Positions 1-10,329 are shown, counted from the first letter of the stretch. The stretch is DNA of 64,000 bases from CAVRXT01 sp049644285 (GCA_049644285.1 JBARRP010000121.1:1-64000); one strand, 5' to 3'. The notes: a model not told the origin generated them from the sequence alone. A program made the numbers and translations.

Positions 1-5
1 GGGCA

Positions 6-66
6 TTACATCCAAACCACACTTTTAGTGAGGTTTGGATGTAAACGGCAAAATAGCCGTTTTGCC
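6..66. repeat. Strong inverted repeat with an overlapping second hairpin
   Basis: Positions 6-18 and 32-44 form a perfect 13-bp inverted repeat (TTACATCCAAACC / GGTTTGGATGTAA). It continues inward after one A-A mismatch as CACT (20-23) / AGTG (27-30), leaving a 3-nt loop. Directly beside it 47-53 (GGCAAAA) pairs with 60-66 (TTTTGCC), or alternatively 44-49 with 56-61, so the second part can fold two ways. It lies 52 bp beyond the stop of the minus-strand winged-helix gene but has no U-run for a normal terminator. It could be an operator, a REP-like element or a mobile-element end. Confidence 0.7.
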
Positions 67-117
67 CGCTGTGGAACAACGTTTGGCGCAGTTCTAAGCG
101 TCCTCCTCACGCCGGAT

Positions 118-309
118 TCAGGTTAAGCGATAGGCCAAACTGCCCCGGCGGGCCTGATTTCGCTCCAAGAGGCCCTGCCGGAAGAGTCGAAGCAGGTAGC
201 TGTATACGGATCGGCGATCCAGTGACGAGTGGAGTTGCGCGCCCACCTGATCGGGCGTAAGAAATCCCCCGGCGCGATCGAAAATCGACAAGATTTCCGC
301 TTTTGTCAT
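118..309 (-). CDS. Small winged-helix DNA-binding protein
   Basis: This 63-residue protein appears to be a single winged helix-turn-helix. An N-terminal helix (AEILSIFDRAGG) is followed by a TPDQVGAQL turn-helix, a recognition-helix-like RRSVYSYLLRLFRQGLL stretch, and a short basic wing (ERNQARRGSLAYRL). Nothing is left over for a ligand domain, so it is either a minimal regulator or an antitoxin-like protein. It sits alone, with a 527-bp gene-free stretch upstream and the 6-66 hairpin downstream. The fold call is by pattern only and no specific family is claimed. Confidence 0.55.
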   Translation of the reverse strand: MTKAEILSIFDRAGGFLTPDQVGAQLHSSLDRRSVYSYLLRLFRQGLLERNQARRGSLAYRLT

Positions 310-836
310 GGTTTGTAGCCGTCTTCCACGAAGAAGAAGGTAGGAGGGGTCTTTGTCCGCATGATCATCCGCTAGTGTATGATAACTCTAAAAAGCAGCT
401 TTGAATTCCTTTTGTGCTTGCGAGACGGAATGTTCTACGTATGCGCATTTCCGTACGCTTTGTATTCTTGAATCATACGGGACGCAAATAACGTCCAGCT
501 TCATTTTATACGGGGAACAATAGTGCGATTTCGCCGTACAAAGACAAAATCCCATAAAACTTCCGCGTGATAACCTCGACAGTCTGTAAAACTCCGTGGA
601 GCAAATTAGATTTCCGATATTTTCGGTCTTACCCAGATATTGTGCTTCCGAGTGGAACAGAAACCGCAAATCCCCGCTAAGATTAGATGTGGCCGGGAAA
701 TATTTAGAACTCCTGCCACATGTGCCCCGCCTTAACTTGGCAAGTCAAAAGGGAATCTTTCAGCACCGTGCACGTTTTCGACAGGAGCCATGTAAGATGA
801 GGCGGATTTGAGGGTTGCGGACACCGAGGTACCGAA
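310..836. other. Gene-free stretch, locally AT-richer
   Basis: No convincing gene is seen here. Open frames on either strand have no recognisable domain and no ribosome binding site. Part of the stretch (about 385-700) is visibly richer in A/T than the flanking coding DNA. It may carry the divergent promoters of the winged-helix gene (minus) and the MBL gene (plus), but no clear -35/-10 pair was identified. Confidence 0.5.
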
Positions 837-1802
837 ATGATTACAAACCGAGGTAGTCGTTTGGCTGCGGTATTGGCGCTCTTTTTTGTTTTCACCTATC
901 CCGGCGTCTCACAGGCACCGAACAAAGCAGCCGCTGGAACTCAAATCGTATTCTTGGGCACGGGAACTCCCCTGCCTGACCCGGAGCGCTTCGGGCCGTG
1001 CACCGCCATCGTCGTAAACGGCACCCCGTATCTCGTTGACTTTGGCCCTGGACTGGTCCGGCGGGCCGCCGCAGCTTACGAGAAAGGTGTGCGAGGCCTG
1101 CAGGTAACAAACCTCAAAATCGGTTTCGTCACGCATCTGCACTCTGATCACACGATCGGCTTTCCTGACATCATCTTTACGCCCTGGGTGATGGGGAGAA
1201 CAGATCCTCTTGAAGTCTATGGCCCTCAAGGAATCCAGAGCATGGCAGAGCATATCCTGAAGGCCTACGAGGGAGACATTAAGATCAGGACCGAGGGCCT
1301 GGAGCACTCCAACACTACGGGATATAAAGTCAACGTGCATGAGATCAAGCCCGGCATCATTTACAAAGACCAGAACGTGACCGTGAAGGCCTTTCCTGTG
1401 CCTCATGGGCAATGGCCTGAGGCCTACGGCTATCGCTTTGAATCCGCCGACCGGACCATTGTGATTTCCGGTGATACCAGTCCAACCCCCGCCATCGTGG
1501 AGAACTGCAACGGATGCGACGTGCTAATCCATGAGGTCTATACGCAAGCGTCGTTCGGCAGAGTTTCCCCGGAGTGGCAAGAATACCGCTTGGCCTACCA
1601 CACTTCCTCCAAAGAGCTTGCCGAGATCGCCACCAAAGCCAAGTCACGTTTGCTGATTCTTTACCATCGAGCGAATCCGGGCTGCGACCAAGCTCGCACA
1701 AGAGAGTGCAGAGAAGCGGGAAGTGAAGAGCAACTACTCAAAGAGATTCGCCAGGCTTACAACGGCAAAGTGGTTGCAGGACACGACCTCGATATTTACT
1801 GA
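837..1802 (+). CDS. Exported MBL-fold metal-dependent hydrolase
   Basis: The protein is a 321-residue metallo-beta-lactamase-fold hydrolase. It starts with a signal peptide (LAAVLALFFVFTYPGVSQA), so it should act in the periplasm or be secreted. The metal-binding signature THLHSDH is present, followed by the later ligands in VPHGQW, SGDTSPTP and LIHEVY, matching the RNase Z/arylsulfatase-like branch in order and spacing. The substrate cannot be told from sequence. GAGG about 8 nt before the ATG supports the start. The gene stands alone, convergent with the TPR gene downstream. Confidence 0.85.
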   Translation: MITNRGSRLAAVLALFFVFTYPGVSQAPNKAAAGTQIVFLGTGTPLPDPERFGPCTAIVVNGTPYLVDFGPGLVRRAAAAYEKGVRGLQVTNLKIGFVTHLHSDHTIGFPDIIFTPWVMGRTDPLEVYGPQGIQSMAEHILKAYEGDIKIRTEGLEHSNTTGYKVNVHEIKPGIIYKDQNVTVKAFPVPHGQWPEAYGYRFESADRTIVISGDTSPTPAIVENCNGCDVLIHEVYTQASFGRVSPEWQEYRLAYHTSSKELAEIATKAKSRLLILYHRANPGCDQARTRECREAGSEEQLLKEIRQAYNGKVVAGHDLDIY

Positions 1803-2068
1803 GTCGGGCGGCCTTGCTTCGCAAGTTCTCGCGCGCGAGCTGGTTGCTGGGCCGAAACGGTGTAGTTCTGCACTGAATCGGGCCGAAAGGGAATCCTTCT
1901 GGCAGATGTCCATGCTTAGCGATTCTTATCTGGGTTTGCGGGCCGGGCTGTGTGGTTTTAGTTACAAAAGGGCATGGCCCGCATACCCAGAATGTTGCAG
2001 TAGTCTTACCACGATCCTTTGACTTGTCAAGAGACCATGCTGTGGGCGCGGGAACCCGTTAATTCTCA

Positions 2069-3739
2069 TTAGCGCTGTGCGGCTAGCTTTTCGCGAATGC
2101 CCTCTAACTCGGGCAGGTCCGAGTCCGCCTTGCTCCACAGCTTCCCTGCGGTTGCAAACTCTTGACGTGCCGCGTCGGCTTCGCCCCAGTGATCATTTGC
2201 CAAGGCGCGTGCGTAGTACCCGCCCGCGTAGCTGGGATCTTGCTGGATCATCTGCTGTGCCATGAATTTGGCCAAATCCCAGTCGCCGACCTGCCGAGCC
2301 ATGCTCGCAAGCGATTCCAGTTGGAACAGGGCCTCGCTCCAGGCGTCCGGCCCGGGCACCCCTCGAACCTTCTCCGCGATTTGCTTCATGAGCGACTCGC
2401 CTTGCACCCAGTTCTTCTCGCTCAAAAGGATTTCGGCCCGCAGAACCCCTGCATTCGGCAGTGACCCCATCGCAGCAGCAGGAAGCCGCTCCAATTCCTG
2501 CTCCGCCTGGGAGAGCTCCCCTTTGGCCTCTTCCGTGCGATTCAAGGCCAATAGGGACCGGCCAGCGAGCGTATGCCCGGCGAAGCGCCCCATGGCCCAC
2601 TGGCTCTTAACCAAATCCTGCGACGCGTCCAACGCCTCCTGAGCGCGGCCGCGGCCCAGCAAGAATTCCGGCCATTCTCTGCGGTTGAACTCTGCAAGGT
2701 CAGTGTAGGTCGGCAGCGAGAAGGCTTCACGGAACAGTTGCTCGGCGGCCTTCATTTGGCCGAGAGCTTGATAGGACATAGCCATCAGACTCAGGTTATG
2801 GGCATGGTGCCAGTCGTATTTCGCGGCAATGTTCTCCGAGCTATAGTAGGCGGCTTCCAGCTCGTCGGCCTTGCGGAATTCCTCGATGGCCTCCTCGGTG
2901 CGTCCCGTGCGCCGAAGGTCATGCCCGCGCATGTGGTGAGCGTGGGGAATGGCGGGTGCCAGCCGGACATAAGCATCACTCTGCTCAAGAGCTTCTTCGG
3001 TCCGGCCAATGTTTTCGAACGAGTGCACCAGGTAATGATGCGCGGCAAAATTGTCTGGTGAGAAAGCGAGTGCAGTTTTATAAAACGCAATCGTGTCGAT
3101 TTGGCCGCTTTGACCGTGTGCAACCGCCGTACCTTCGTCCACAAAGCCGCGCAGAATCCACAGCCACGGGTCAGAAGGGCTGGCCGCAAGCGCATCGTTG
3201 ATGGCTTTGCGGTAAGCGAAGTATTTCTGCATATCGCCGCTGTCCTCGAGGAATTCGACCTGCCGCGCCCGGATTTGAATCCGCTGGATTTCCCGCTCCG
3301 ACACCTTGGCGGGGAGTGACTGCGCCTTTTCGAGGGCAGCGCGCGCTGACGGAACATCTTGCAGACCTACGTAGACATCGCTCAACCCGATATAGGCCAT
3401 CGCCAGCGACGGGTCCAGCCGCAGCGCCTGATTAAACGAGCGCGCCGCTTCGATCCAAACGTACGAGTGGAGATACGCGAACCCCTGGTCGTAAAAGGCT
3501 TGTGCTTGCGGTGAAGAGGTCGTCACTTCTTCGTGAACTTTACCGATGCCTTGCCGAAGAGGAACCGGGCGTTCGAGAATCTCATTGGGCACCCAGCCCA
3601 CGGGCTCATGTCCTTCATGACCTTCATGCTGGGCCGACACGGATAGTACTGCCAGCAAAAAAAGGGAAAGCGCAGAAATCGCAAGCAAAGCTATTTTGCG
3701 CGTTGCGGGCGCTCTTTTGGCGACCCGAGTCGATAACAC
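2069..3739 (-). CDS. Secreted TPR-repeat protein
   Basis: The 556-residue protein starts at a GTG and has a signal peptide ending near SVSA, then a His-rich segment (HEGHEGHE). The rest is tetratricopeptide repeats, seen as recurring A..A..AL..A...P motifs such as AARSFNQALRLDPSLAMAY and ALEQSDAYVRLAPAIPHA. TPR arrays are protein-binding scaffolds; no catalytic domain is visible. It follows the Oar-like receptor gene on the same strand, but a terminator at 3965-3995 separates them, so it is probably transcribed on its own. Similar secreted TPR proteins are common in Acidobacteriota, with unknown roles. Confidence 0.8.
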   Translation of the reverse strand: MLSTRVAKRAPATRKIALLAISALSLFLLAVLSVSAQHEGHEGHEPVGWVPNEILERPVPLRQGIGKVHEEVTTSSPQAQAFYDQGFAYLHSYVWIEAARSFNQALRLDPSLAMAYIGLSDVYVGLQDVPSARAALEKAQSLPAKVSEREIQRIQIRARQVEFLEDSGDMQKYFAYRKAINDALAASPSDPWLWILRGFVDEGTAVAHGQSGQIDTIAFYKTALAFSPDNFAAHHYLVHSFENIGRTEEALEQSDAYVRLAPAIPHAHHMRGHDLRRTGRTEEAIEEFRKADELEAAYYSSENIAAKYDWHHAHNLSLMAMSYQALGQMKAAEQLFREAFSLPTYTDLAEFNRREWPEFLLGRGRAQEALDASQDLVKSQWAMGRFAGHTLAGRSLLALNRTEEAKGELSQAEQELERLPAAAMGSLPNAGVLRAEILLSEKNWVQGESLMKQIAEKVRGVPGPDAWSEALFQLESLASMARQVGDWDLAKFMAQQMIQQDPSYAGGYYARALANDHWGEADAARQEFATAGKLWSKADSDLPELEGIREKLAAQR

Positions 3740-3964
3740 TGGCTTACCCCCGCAGTTCCGTGGGATCCCCTAACCGTTTTGAGACTACACCACGATCACA
3801 CTTTCTGTGACCTCAGAGCCTCGATTGGGACTTTCGAATCATGCCGCGGCCAGAATAAGAATGATGTCGGTCCGAGACCATCTAGTCTGGCAGTCTACGC
3901 CAATGGATCGCGGCCCTTGAACCGGGATACAAGATTATCTGCGCTGGCGGGAAGAGGGCGAAAG

Positions 3965-3995
3965 AAAAGGCCCCCGGACTTGTTGGGGGCCTTTT
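3965..3995 (-). terminator. Rho-independent terminator
   Basis: An 11-bp perfect stem (AAAAGGCCCCC at 3965-3975 with GGGGGCCTTTT at 3985-3995) encloses a 9-nt loop. Read on the minus strand it ends in TTTTC and lies just past the stop codon of the 4017-7997 receptor gene. The A/T flanks are symmetric, so it could also work in the other direction. Confidence 0.9.
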
Positions 3996-4016
3996 CAGCA
4001 ACGGAATGCTCGCCGT

Positions 4017-7000
4017 CTAAAATTCGTAGCGGACGGAGAATTCCATTTCTCTCGCACCGCCGCGCGGTCCCGCCGTGGCAACGAACTGCCCGAACGTGTT
4101 CGGGATAGTCGGATCGAGTGAAAAGGGACTGGAGTCGGAGAAATTGACGTTGTTGAAGACGTTGAACGCCGTTACGCGTAACTGCATCCGTTGGGTCTCG
4201 CTCCATGGCATCCGTATATTCTTGGTGACGCCCGCATCGAAGTCGGCGTAAGCCGGGCCGCCCCAGACGTTGCGGGAACCGGGCAAACCCGGCCCCGTGA
4301 AGCTGACCGCAGCCAAAGCCGCCGCCGCATTCTTGAACAGGTTCGGCAGACCGTTCTGACCGTTGCGGACGACATGCGTGCTTATCGGCTGAGTCAATGT
4401 CCCCGGCGTCGTCAAGAAGAAGTTTGTCGGAAAGTTAAACCCGTTCCCTGGAGTCTGCGGGAAACCCGAGTGCCACCGCGCAAGACCCGAAACTTCCCAC
4501 CCTCCGATGAGAAGGTCCATTAGCCGACCTGAGTCCGGGCCGAACTTTTTGCCTTTGCCGAACGGCAACGCGAGCACCCAGTACCCGTTGAAGTTGTGGC
4601 GCAGGTCAAAGTCGGAAGTGGCGCGTCCGAAGCGGAGATTGAACGGATTCTGGATAAGCGCGTTGAGGGTGCCGTTCGAATTGGGACCCGGATTGTTGTC
4701 CCCATTCTCGGACCCCGACGCGTTGTCGATGGAATGCGAGAACACGTAGTTGAAGCCGAACGTTCCAAATCCCGCGTTCTTGCGAACCGAGACCTGCAAG
4801 CTGTGATAGTTCGAGTTGGCATAATTCGTCCAGCCCGGCAGCGAAGAGAATTGCTGCTGGAAGAGAACGAAGCCAGTTCCATTTGGATCGACCGTCTTGT
4901 TCCAGGGGCTGGGTATGCCCGGCCCGATGGCCGTGTCCATCGGAAACAACGCGCAAGACCAGGAGGCTGTCGTATCCTGAGTCACAAAGGCGTAGAACGC
5001 CTGCGTGGGTGTCAGCGATGCGGTTCTCGTTACACAGGTCGCGTCCCCCGTCGCGCAAAAAAATCCCGCGGTAAACGCTCCCATGTTCGGAACCATGTTT
5101 TCGAAGTACGGGATTGATGCAATCTTCGAGAGACCCGCGACATTGGGTTCGCCGGAACTGTCGAGAGGAGGAATCGAGGGATTCCCCGGCGTCCCGATGA
5201 TGTTGACCACCTTCTGGAACGCCGTCCAGAGGTCGACTCCAGACTTCCGGTCGCGCAAGTTGAGATACTGGGCGTAATCGATTTTCCCCAACTGGCGCCT
5301 GCCCAGCGTGCCTACATAGGCTACATCCACAACGACGTTTTTAGGAAGTTGCCGTTGGATCGAAGCTGTCAGGTGGAAGGAATAAGGCGTGCGAAGGTTC
5401 TGGTCAACCGCAAAACCGAGGTTGCTCGCGTTCGCTACAGGCGTAAACGGGAACGTCGCCTTGGTCGGAATGCTGCTGAAAATACTGGGCAGGGCGGGCA
5501 GGTTCGTGCAGTTTCCAACGGCGTTGCAGGACCCCGAGAAGCGTGGCGCGGTCGTCAAGGTGAACTGCTGCGAACTGTTAATTAGTTGAGTTGAAGTCCC
5601 GGGTGATCCGTTCAGGTCACTATCGATCGCGATCGCCTGACCAATCCTGTCGTAAAAGAGCCCGCCGCCGACACGGATCGAGGTCCTCCCCGCGTCTCCG
5701 AACAAGGCCCGGCCGATACCGCCCGAGAAGCCTGGGGAATAGGCCAGGGCGAGCCGCGGTGCAAAACCCTTACCATACGGGCTGTACCAGGAGTTCCTAT
5801 TGTTAGCCTTCCCCCCCAAAGCCCAACTAAGCAGAGGTGAGGCGTTCGAAGGGATTCCGGCGTTCATGTTGCGCACCCGTTGCTGGAACCACTGCATGAT
5901 GTCTACGGTTGGGGTCGCTTCGACTCCGTTGACCTCCCAAGGCGGCGTTTCGTAACCGTAACGGAGTCCGTACGTGAACGTCAGGTTCGGCCGTAGCCGC
6001 CAGCTATCTTGCCCGTAAATTTCATAGTTGTTCTCTCGGAACGTCCGCAATTCAGCGCTGCCCGGAGGAAGGAGCAAGCCGGCTTTTGGATTGGCCAGAA
6101 ACGTCGCGGTGACCTGGGTTATAGATCCCGTCAGGCCCATCATAGCCCGTTCGAACAAGCTCGGATTCCCCACCGCCGGGAAGGGACTGCCCGTGGTGCC
6201 GATCGCCGTAACCATGTCGCTGCACAGAGAAACACAAAAGCCGTTGTTGATGTCGAAGTCGAGGAAAGAATTAGCTAAATCAATTCGCTGGTTGCGTATG
6301 AACCGGAGCACCCCACCCATCTGGATGGTGTGTACTCCGCGCGTCCAGGTGACGTCGTCGCCGACCTCGTGGACCGGCACGCGGTGGCTTGTGTCACGGG
6401 CTACCGCAGTGGTCGGGAGCGAGGGCATCAGATTGTCGAACGACCGTATGCGGAAGGACGTGCCCGCGGCTCCAGTTTCCTCCACTCCCAGGCGCGTGAA
6501 ACCGTAGCGCGCCGTCTCCACGAGGTTGGACGTTAGCTGTCCCTGGTACTGCACCGCGATCCCTTTGCTGTTGTTGAGTAATTTCGAGGCGGCGGACTGC
6601 CCAGGGAACTGCGCATCGACGAGGTCCACGTGGTAATCGCCTATCTCCGCGCGCGTAAAGATGGAGTGGCGGCCATCAGCCGTCAGCTTGTAATCCACGC
6701 GTGCGGTCTGGACAGCGGTGTTGCGAACGATGGGGGAGTTGAACGAGAACCCATTGAAACTCAATCCGAGGTCATTGCCCTGCGCCGGACTATTTCCGTG
6801 GGGATATAGACTCAGGACGCTGATCATCGCAGGATTTACGCCTAGCCCCGCAGGATCGAGCGATTTGAATTGTGCAGGCGTCAGCCCGAAAGCGCCCGCA
6901 GGAACCACATGTGCTGCGGTCAGACCCTGCACCTTCATCCCAGGGCACTGGGACGCCGTGGCGCATTGGTAGACGAGCACTCCATCGCGCAGTGCATCCG

Positions 7001-7997
7001 TCGGAACCTGGCGTGGGGTGACCGGTTCCGAGCTGATCTCGCGTCGTTCTTCGGTATCGAGGAAGAAAAACGCACGATCCTTCTTGATGGGTCCACCGAG
7101 AGAGGCGCCGGGAATGTTCCGCTGCAGCTTTGGCCGCGGCACACCGGCCTGGTTGTTGAAGAATTGGTTCGCTGCGGTTCCACTGGTGCGGTAATACCAG
7201 CGAACATTGCCGTGAAAATTGTTCGAGCCGCCCTTGGTGACCAGCGCCACCTGCGGACCGCCAACCAAGCCATCGGTAGCATTGGCGTTCGTTGTCGTCA
7301 CGCGGAACTCCTCTACAGAATCGAGTGTGACCGGCAAGGCGCTCGTAAACGGCGACTGGTTCTGCCAATCGTTCGAATCCACGCCGTCAACCGTGACATT
7401 CGTCTGGTTGGAGCGCACACCGTCTACCGACCCTTCCCGCAGGTCCAGACTCTGCATGGTGCCCATCGAGAGCAGATCGGTATCTGACATCCCAGTGAAG
7501 ACCACCCCGGGCTGGAGTGTGAGCAAGTTCACGACATTGCGCGCCAGGAAGGGGAGGCTCTTAATCTGTTGCTCGTCAAACGGATTGCCCACCGTAGCAT
7601 CGGAAGTATTTAGAGCCGGCGCCTCGGACACTACCAGAACTGTCTGGTTCACTGCACCGATTTGCAGATGGAAGTCCAGCCGGGTCGGGGTGGATACCAA
7701 CACGTTCACCTGCCCCTGCACAGCAGTCCGGAAGCCTTCTTTGGTTACCTCGACCTTGTAGGTGCCCGGCCGAAGCTGGCCGAAGCTATAGGACCCAGCG
7801 CTATCCGTTTGAACGGAACGAGTTGTCCCGTCCGCCACGTCTGTGGCCGTCACGTCCGCCTTTGCGACGGCGGCACCGCTCGGGTCTGTTACTTGCCCTT
7901 GAAGGGAGCCTGCGTTCTGGCTCCACGCCGGAAGGCTCGCGAACAAAAACGCCACAACCAACAACGCCCCAACGCACAGCCCCAATGTGCGGTTCAC
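4017..7997 (-). CDS. Oar-like TonB-dependent receptor 1
   Basis: This 1326-residue outer-membrane protein begins with a signal peptide ending near PAWSQ. An Ig-like carboxypeptidase-regulatory domain follows (about 30-110: SLQGQVTDPSGAAV, YSFGQLRPGTYKVEV), then a TonB plug-like region (about 120-260, with VDGVDSNDW and VEEFRV) and a long beta-barrel ending in the aromatic pair YEF. This is the Oar/TonB-receptor architecture expanded in Acidobacteriota, thought to import large substrates or act in surface adhesion. The start is GTG, with GGAGGTGG placed 5 nt upstream. It ends at a strong terminator. No substrate can be inferred. Confidence 0.9.
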   Translation of the reverse strand: MNRTLGLCVGALLVVAFLFASLPAWSQNAGSLQGQVTDPSGAAVAKADVTATDVADGTTRSVQTDSAGSYSFGQLRPGTYKVEVTKEGFRTAVQGQVNVLVSTPTRLDFHLQIGAVNQTVLVVSEAPALNTSDATVGNPFDEQQIKSLPFLARNVVNLLTLQPGVVFTGMSDTDLLSMGTMQSLDLREGSVDGVRSNQTNVTVDGVDSNDWQNQSPFTSALPVTLDSVEEFRVTTTNANATDGLVGGPQVALVTKGGSNNFHGNVRWYYRTSGTAANQFFNNQAGVPRPKLQRNIPGASLGGPIKKDRAFFFLDTEERREISSEPVTPRQVPTDALRDGVLVYQCATASQCPGMKVQGLTAAHVVPAGAFGLTPAQFKSLDPAGLGVNPAMISVLSLYPHGNSPAQGNDLGLSFNGFSFNSPIVRNTAVQTARVDYKLTADGRHSIFTRAEIGDYHVDLVDAQFPGQSAASKLLNNSKGIAVQYQGQLTSNLVETARYGFTRLGVEETGAAGTSFRIRSFDNLMPSLPTTAVARDTSHRVPVHEVGDDVTWTRGVHTIQMGGVLRFIRNQRIDLANSFLDFDINNGFCVSLCSDMVTAIGTTGSPFPAVGNPSLFERAMMGLTGSITQVTATFLANPKAGLLLPPGSAELRTFRENNYEIYGQDSWRLRPNLTFTYGLRYGYETPPWEVNGVEATPTVDIMQWFQQRVRNMNAGIPSNASPLLSWALGGKANNRNSWYSPYGKGFAPRLALAYSPGFSGGIGRALFGDAGRTSIRVGGGLFYDRIGQAIAIDSDLNGSPGTSTQLINSSQQFTLTTAPRFSGSCNAVGNCTNLPALPSIFSSIPTKATFPFTPVANASNLGFAVDQNLRTPYSFHLTASIQRQLPKNVVVDVAYVGTLGRRQLGKIDYAQYLNLRDRKSGVDLWTAFQKVVNIIGTPGNPSIPPLDSSGEPNVAGLSKIASIPYFENMVPNMGAFTAGFFCATGDATCVTRTASLTPTQAFYAFVTQDTTASWSCALFPMDTAIGPGIPSPWNKTVDPNGTGFVLFQQQFSSLPGWTNYANSNYHSLQVSVRKNAGFGTFGFNYVFSHSIDNASGSENGDNNPGPNSNGTLNALIQNPFNLRFGRATSDFDLRHNFNGYWVLALPFGKGKKFGPDSGRLMDLLIGGWEVSGLARWHSGFPQTPGNGFNFPTNFFLTTPGTLTQPISTHVVRNGQNGLPNLFKNAAAALAAVSFTGPGLPGSRNVWGGPAYADFDAGVTKNIRMPWSETQRMQLRVTAFNVFNNVNFSDSSPFSLDPTIPNTFGQFVATAGPRGGAREMEFSVRYEF

Positions 7998-8628
7998 ATT
8001 CCACCTCCAAGATTCATCAGTTGTCAGAAACTAAATGGGTCGAGCGGGTCAGTCAGGATTGCATCTGCCGAGATACCCAATCCGGGCGGAATGCGAGAAG
8101 ACGATCGCCCCTGTCTTAATACTGCACCCTACGCCCAGCCCCTTGCTGAACTCTATAGAACTGCCCAGGAGAATTGTCAAGTCAAAATTCGAGGATCCAT
8201 ATGGCTCCTTTACAAGATCTGGTAGATCGGCGGTGATTATAAAGCCATAAGAACTGCTCCAAGACCTGCATGCGGGTCAAGTAGATGTAACGGTGGCAGG
8301 GAGTCTATTCCGCGATTGAACTGAGAATGCGTGCCGAAAGGCCCATCGCGAGGGCCTCCCGATCCCATTGAATTCATTATCACAAGCGGGAGCGAAGCAG
8401 TCGCGCCGAAACCGCAGCATTCTTGCACATTCCTCTAGGCAAACAGAGGGTTCAGCTGGGAAAGGGTCACTCGGTTTGCGTAACCGAATGGAGGGATCCT
8501 TGTGACAACACACATCACATCCGTAATGCGAGCTCCACAATCTGGCAGTGAGTTGCGCTCGGCTGGCCAAACGAATAAACTCTCCAAACGCCGATAAGGG
8601 TTGGGCAACAGGCTGGAGCTGTGAACGC
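7998..8628. other. Divergent intergenic region
   Basis: This stretch separates the minus-strand receptor and the plus-strand regulatory-domain protein, so it should hold both promoters. No coding frame with a domain or ribosome binding site was found, and no convincing -35/-10 pair could be named. Longer frames here lack start signals. Confidence 0.4.
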
Positions 8629-10329
8629 ATGCCTGCGCGCTTCGCAAGATTCTGGGTGCCATTTCTACTTCTAACTGGCGCACTTGCGTCTCAAGAAGCT
8701 CCGTCCCAGAAGTCGGAAAAAGGCCTGAGCAAAGACAGTTGCAGTATCGCCGGCCAAGTCGTGAAATCGGGAACGAAAGAGCCTCTCAAGAAAGCGCACG
8801 TCTATTTGCAAAAGGAAGATGATCAAAACTCGGGCTACTCTGCTATCACCGACGCAGCCGGCCACTTCGTGATCCAAAAAATCGAATCCGGACGGTACGA
8901 ACTTCGAGTCGAGCGTACGGGATACGTCTTGGAATCAAACGGCCAGCATTCTCCGAACAGCCAAGCCGCGATCCTGGCCCTTGACCCTGGCCGCAAGATT
9001 CAGGATCTGCTCTTTCGCATGGCGCCGTGGGCGATCATCTCGGGGCGGGTCACGGATGAAGACGGCGAACCTGTCCCGAATGTCGAAGTTCAGGCCATGC
9101 GTACCTCCGTTAGGCAGGGAAAACGCACACTAGCGAGTGCGGGTGGCGTAAATACGAACGATCTCGGCGAGTTCCGCATCTACGGACTCGCCAAGGGCCA
9201 TTACTTTATTCGCGCACAGATCGGCGGGCGCTGGAAGGCTTCTCTCTCCTATTCAAATTCCGGCGATACAGGTTCAGGCCCTGAAACCGGATATGCCCCA
9301 ATTTTCTACCCCGGAACACCGGATGAGGCCCGGGCTGCGGCCATCGATGTAATGCCTGGCCAGGAGGTGCCGTCGGTAGATCTCACGCTGATCCCGATAC
9401 GAACGTTCAGAATTCGTGGGCACGTTCTTGACGCCGTTCTTGGCCAGCCAGCAAAGGACTGCGGGGTCGCACTGATGCGCCATGATCCCAATCCGTTCGG
9501 ATACTCTTTCGGAGCGCAAAAGGAGACGAGTTGCACTAAGGGGGCATTTGAACTAAGCGACGTCGTTCCCGGATCGTATTACCTGATTGCGATGTCAATG
9601 AGCGCCAAGAAAACATACACGGCTCGGGTGGCTGTCGAGGTTGTGAACACGAATGTGGACGATCTCACCCTGACTTTCGTGCCCGGAATTGATTTAACGG
9701 GGCGCATTCTCGTCGAAGGGCATGAGCCCATGGATGTCTCGGAATTGCAGGTTGTGCTCTATGATCCTGAGCAGTATTTCAGCGGAGCGGGCAGTGAGGA
9801 TGTGAAGGCTGATGGGACTTTCATTGCTCAGAATGTAGCGGAGGGGAATTATCAAGTTCACGTAGCCGGCGAGCGGGGTGACTTCCCGCCTGACTTCTAC
9901 TTCAAGTCTGCGCGGGCGAATGGAGAGGAGGTTCTGGAAAAGGGACTGACAATTGGTCAAGGCGGCAGCCGAGGCCCTCTTGTAATTGTCTTGAGTTCAG
10001 CAGGCGCCCGTGTCGAAGGAAGTGTCACGGACGAGAACGACTCGCTCTCTGTTGGGGCGGTCGTCGCGCTCGTGCCCGAAGGGGAACGGCGGAAGCAATT
10101 TCGTTTCTACAAGGATACGACGACAGATCAATACGGCAAGTTCATCTTGCGGGGTATTGCGCCCGGCGAATACAAGCTGTTTTCTTGGAAGGGAGTTGAA
10201 GACAATGCTTGGGAAGATCCGGATTTCCTGAAGCCCTTCGAGAGCAAAGGTGTAGTAGTCACTGCCGGGGAGAACGGCCACATCGCCATCCAGTTAAGAT
10301 TGATTCCAACCGCCAAGCAGTCACCCTGA
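8629..10329 (+). CDS. Secreted multi-repeat carboxypeptidase-regulatory-like protein
   Basis: The 566-residue protein has a signal peptide (FWVPFLLLTGALASQ). It then carries several Ig-like carboxypeptidase-regulatory repeats, recognisable as IAGQVVKSGTKEPL, ISGRVTDEDGEPVP, LGEFRIYGLAKGHY, VEGSVTDENDSLSV and YGKFILRGIAPGEYKL. Such repeats are structural beta-sandwiches; no peptidase domain is present. It is likely a secreted or periplasmic surface protein. I chose the ATG at 8629 because GGAG lies about 11 nt upstream and the signal peptide begins immediately; an ATG at 8548 would add 27 residues before it. It is divergent from receptor 1. Confidence 0.8.
   Translation: MPARFARFWVPFLLLTGALASQEAPSQKSEKGLSKDSCSIAGQVVKSGTKEPLKKAHVYLQKEDDQNSGYSAITDAAGHFVIQKIESGRYELRVERTGYVLESNGQHSPNSQAAILALDPGRKIQDLLFRMAPWAIISGRVTDEDGEPVPNVEVQAMRTSVRQGKRTLASAGGVNTNDLGEFRIYGLAKGHYFIRAQIGGRWKASLSYSNSGDTGSGPETGYAPIFYPGTPDEARAAAIDVMPGQEVPSVDLTLIPIRTFRIRGHVLDAVLGQPAKDCGVALMRHDPNPFGYSFGAQKETSCTKGAFELSDVVPGSYYLIAMSMSAKKTYTARVAVEVVNTNVDDLTLTFVPGIDLTGRILVEGHEPMDVSELQVVLYDPEQYFSGAGSEDVKADGTFIAQNVAEGNYQVHVAGERGDFPPDFYFKSARANGEEVLEKGLTIGQGGSRGPLVIVLSSAGARVEGSVTDENDSLSVGAVVALVPEGERRKQFRFYKDTTTDQYGKFILRGIAPGEYKLFSWKGVEDNAWEDPDFLKPFESKGVVVTAGENGHIAIQLRLIPTAKQSP

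Noticed and set aside
388..669. 93-codon minus-strand frame
   Set aside because: Unusual amino-acid mix, no domain, no ribosome binding site, in AT-richer spacer DNA.
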